DNA of 64,000 bases, from contig NZ_LDJG01000005.1 in assembly GCF_001431425.1 (NCBI RefSeq), forward strand, positions 186,001-250,000. Direction: 5' to 3'. Positions 62,920-64,000 of the stretch are shown in pieces. How positions within the stretch are numbered: the stretch's first letter is position 1; each line of letters starts with the position of its first letter. The notes beneath the pieces were generated by a model. The model saw nothing but the letters and a program-made list of their open reading frames with translations, did no database searches and had not been told where the DNA came from. Source of the stretch: Stenotrophomonas nitritireducens (lineage in GTDB: Bacteria; Pseudomonadota; Gammaproteobacteria; Xanthomonadales; Xanthomonadaceae). The translations under genes and the position numbers were made by a program.

Positions 62920-63393
62920 TCATCGGTTGCGGCCTTCGTTGGCCGCGAGCAAGCCTTCCAGCGTCGCCGCCAGCTCCCTTCGTTCGGCAGGTGCGAGGAG
63001 ACTCCCCACTTCGACCCGCTTCCCGCTGGAGACCAGCACGACCCGTTCGTCCTCGATCACCAGGCGCACCCAGTAGGGGTGAGCCCGGAAAACCGGCGGA
63101 CATCCGGCCACGGGAATCACTTCCACGCAGTCCGGTCCAACCCGGATCTCTTCCCGGCGTTCGCCGCTGCGCCATGACGCGCGCAGGGCAGCTCCCACCA
63201 GGAAGCAATGCAATAACGCGAAGGCCGGGGCGAAAACGTTTCCAGACAGCCAGCCCAGGCCTGCCGAGAACAACATCAACCCTGCCAACGCGGCGAACAA
63301 AAGGACGAACTGCCGGGCGCTGAGCGCCCGTGGGGGATGCAGCACCAGCTGCGCACGTGAGCCGTCGGAAACCAGCCGAAGCATCTCGATCAT
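62920..63393 (-). CDS. DUF2244 membrane protein heading the oxidase operon
   Basis: 157-aa protein with a short cytosolic start, two TM helices (FVLLFAALAGLMLFSAGLGW and FAPAFALLHCFLVGAALRA) and a C-terminal domain with EEIRVGPDCVEVIP, PYWVRLVIEDERVVLVSSGK and VEVGSLLAPAERRELAATLE, the DUF2244 pattern. It is the first gene on this strand before ctaC, a common location for the family. Function unknown. ATG 63393 is chosen. Confidence 0.85.
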   Translation of the reverse strand: MIEMLRLVSDGSRAQLVLHPPRALSARQFVLLFAALAGLMLFSAGLGWLSGNVFAPAFALLHCFLVGAALRASWRSGERREEIRVGPDCVEVIPVAGCPPVFRAHPYWVRLVIEDERVVLVSSGKRVEVGSLLAPAERRELAATLEGLLAANEGRNR

Positions 63394-63691
63394 GTCGCAA
63401 CCGCGTCCGTACCGCGGAAAACGGCTTCGATGGTAGCCCCGCCCAATCACCCCGGCAAGCTCTCATTCATCAATGTCGTGATTGTTGCACTGCACATCGG
63501 ACGAGCCCCCGGACCGAATAGACATCGGCGGATAATTTGCCGGATTCGGCACAAATGATATGCGCGCGGAATTTTTTGCCGTATCGCCTGCGTACCAATG
63601 GTTCTGCAACCAAAAAGTGGTTGCAGGGAGGACTAGGAAATCCGTCTCCAATGATTAAAATGGCCGAATCCCAACGTGTCCCCATGTGGTC
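63394..63691. promoter_or_regulatory. Divergent spacer between the oxidase operon and putA
   Basis: About 300 bases, markedly richer in A+T than the surroundings from 63520 to 63660 (for example GGATAATTTGCC and GGAATTTTTTGCC), so it should contain both promoters. At 63605-63625 there is a perfect 8-bp inverted repeat TGCAACCA-AAAAG-TGGTTGCA, 66 bases before the putA start, a candidate operator. No small gene is seen. Confidence 0.5.
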
Positions 63692-64000
63692 ATGCCCATG
63701 AATGCAACGCCGTCCAACCACGCCGCCGCGGCCCAGCCGCTGCTCTCGCCCGAACTGCCACCGGCACCGGCCGCGCTGCGCCAGGCCATCACCGACGCCT
63801 GGCTGAAGGATGAGGCCAGCCACGTCCGCGAACTGCTTGACCAGGCCCGCCTGCCCGCCGCCGAGCAGGCCCAGGTCCAGGCCACCGCCGCCGACCTGGT
63901 GCGCCGGGTGCGCGCCCGCGCCAAGGACCAGGGCGCGATCGAGGCCTTCATGCGCCAGTACGACCTCGGCAGCGAGGAAGGCGTGCTGCTGATGTGCGTG
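63692..64000 (+). CDS. putA: Bifunctional proline dehydrogenase / P5C dehydrogenase PutA, N-terminus only
   Basis: The window ends 103 codons into this gene. The visible part reads AALRQAITDAWLKDEASHVR, ARLPAAEQAQVQATAADLVR and MRQYDLGSEEGVLLMCV, the helical arm and the start of the PRODH barrel of PutA, which oxidises proline to glutamate. There is no RHH DNA-binding domain at the N-terminus, unlike E. coli PutA, so it should not be the autoregulating type. ATG 63692 and ATG 63698 are both in frame. Confidence 0.85.
   Translation, partial: MPMNATPSNHAAAAQPLLSPELPPAPAALRQAITDAWLKDEASHVRELLDQARLPAAEQAQVQATAADLVRRVRARAKDQGAIEAFMRQYDLGSEEGVLLMCV

Overview
The window is a very GC-rich bacterial chromosome segment. 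Gene content points to a gammaproteobacterium of the family Xanthomonadaceae (Lysobacter, Luteimonas, Pseudoxanthomonas or a relative). The indicators are large TonB-dependent receptors including an Oar-like one, MdtB/MdtC-type RND pumps, the divergent tsaD / rpsU-yqeY-dnaG block, an aa3 cytochrome oxidase operon of the ctaC-ctaD-ctaG-coxIII-SURF1-ctaA-ctaB type, and intergenic mosaic repeats with GTTGCC hexamer arrays. The genus cannot be fixed from the sequence alone. No tRNA, rRNA, CRISPR array, insertion sequence or prophage was seen.

Layout. 437-1753: exported M20 amidohydrolase. 1964-9752: RND efflux operon (adaptor plus two permeases, no outer-membrane factor). 9753-10577: repeat-rich spacer. 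10578-15705: MacB/LolCD-type ABC exporter operon with three different tandem periplasmic adaptors between ATPase and permease. 15934-19867: DUF1338 (HglS-like) dioxygenase, HAD phosphatase with a small secreted partner, EF-hand protein and a small membrane protein. 20140-42309: about 22 kb dominated by peptidoglycan-fragment metabolism (see below). 42468-47792: PQQ-type sugar dehydrogenase, DUF1453-like membrane protein, GH3 glycosidase with a LacI-type operator, and an MscS-type channel. 47887-53270: folB, tsaD, rpsU, yqeY, a YihY-family gene and dnaG. 53291-54819: secreted tyrosine-phosphatase-like protein and a BASS-type transporter. 54887-63393: cytochrome c oxidase and heme A biosynthesis operon. 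63692-64000: start of putA, cut by the window edge.

The most interesting region is 20140-42309. On the minus strand it has a transglutaminase-like protein, an Oar-like TonB receptor, diaminopimelate decarboxylase, an AmpD-type lipoprotein amidase, a serine hydrolase, a second TonB receptor, a second AmpD-type lipoprotein amidase, a MurQ/GKRP-like SIS protein carrying a Sec-type signal peptide, and a D-Ala-D-Ala dipeptidase. On the plus strand it has an NlpC/P60 endopeptidase, an L-Ala-D/L-Glu epimerase, an RpiR-family SIS regulator, an L,D-transpeptidase and a glutamate/dicarboxylate symporter. Together these could import murein fragments and reduce them to D-Ala, L-Ala, Glu, DAP and lysine. 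Two promoters, upstream of the first TonB receptor and in the divergent transglutaminase / NlpC spacer, share the same two-part motif with identical 34-nt offset, and the -35 box overlaps the first part. This suggests a dedicated, co-regulated muropeptide-scavenging regulon, perhaps controlled by the RpiR protein.

Intergenic DNA holds a dispersed mosaic repeat in at least four copies, made of hexamer arrays followed by several perfect hairpins, plus short GCGGGGC-GTT-GCCCCGC hairpins. Function, start and regulation statements are read from sequence and family knowledge; nothing was checked by database search.
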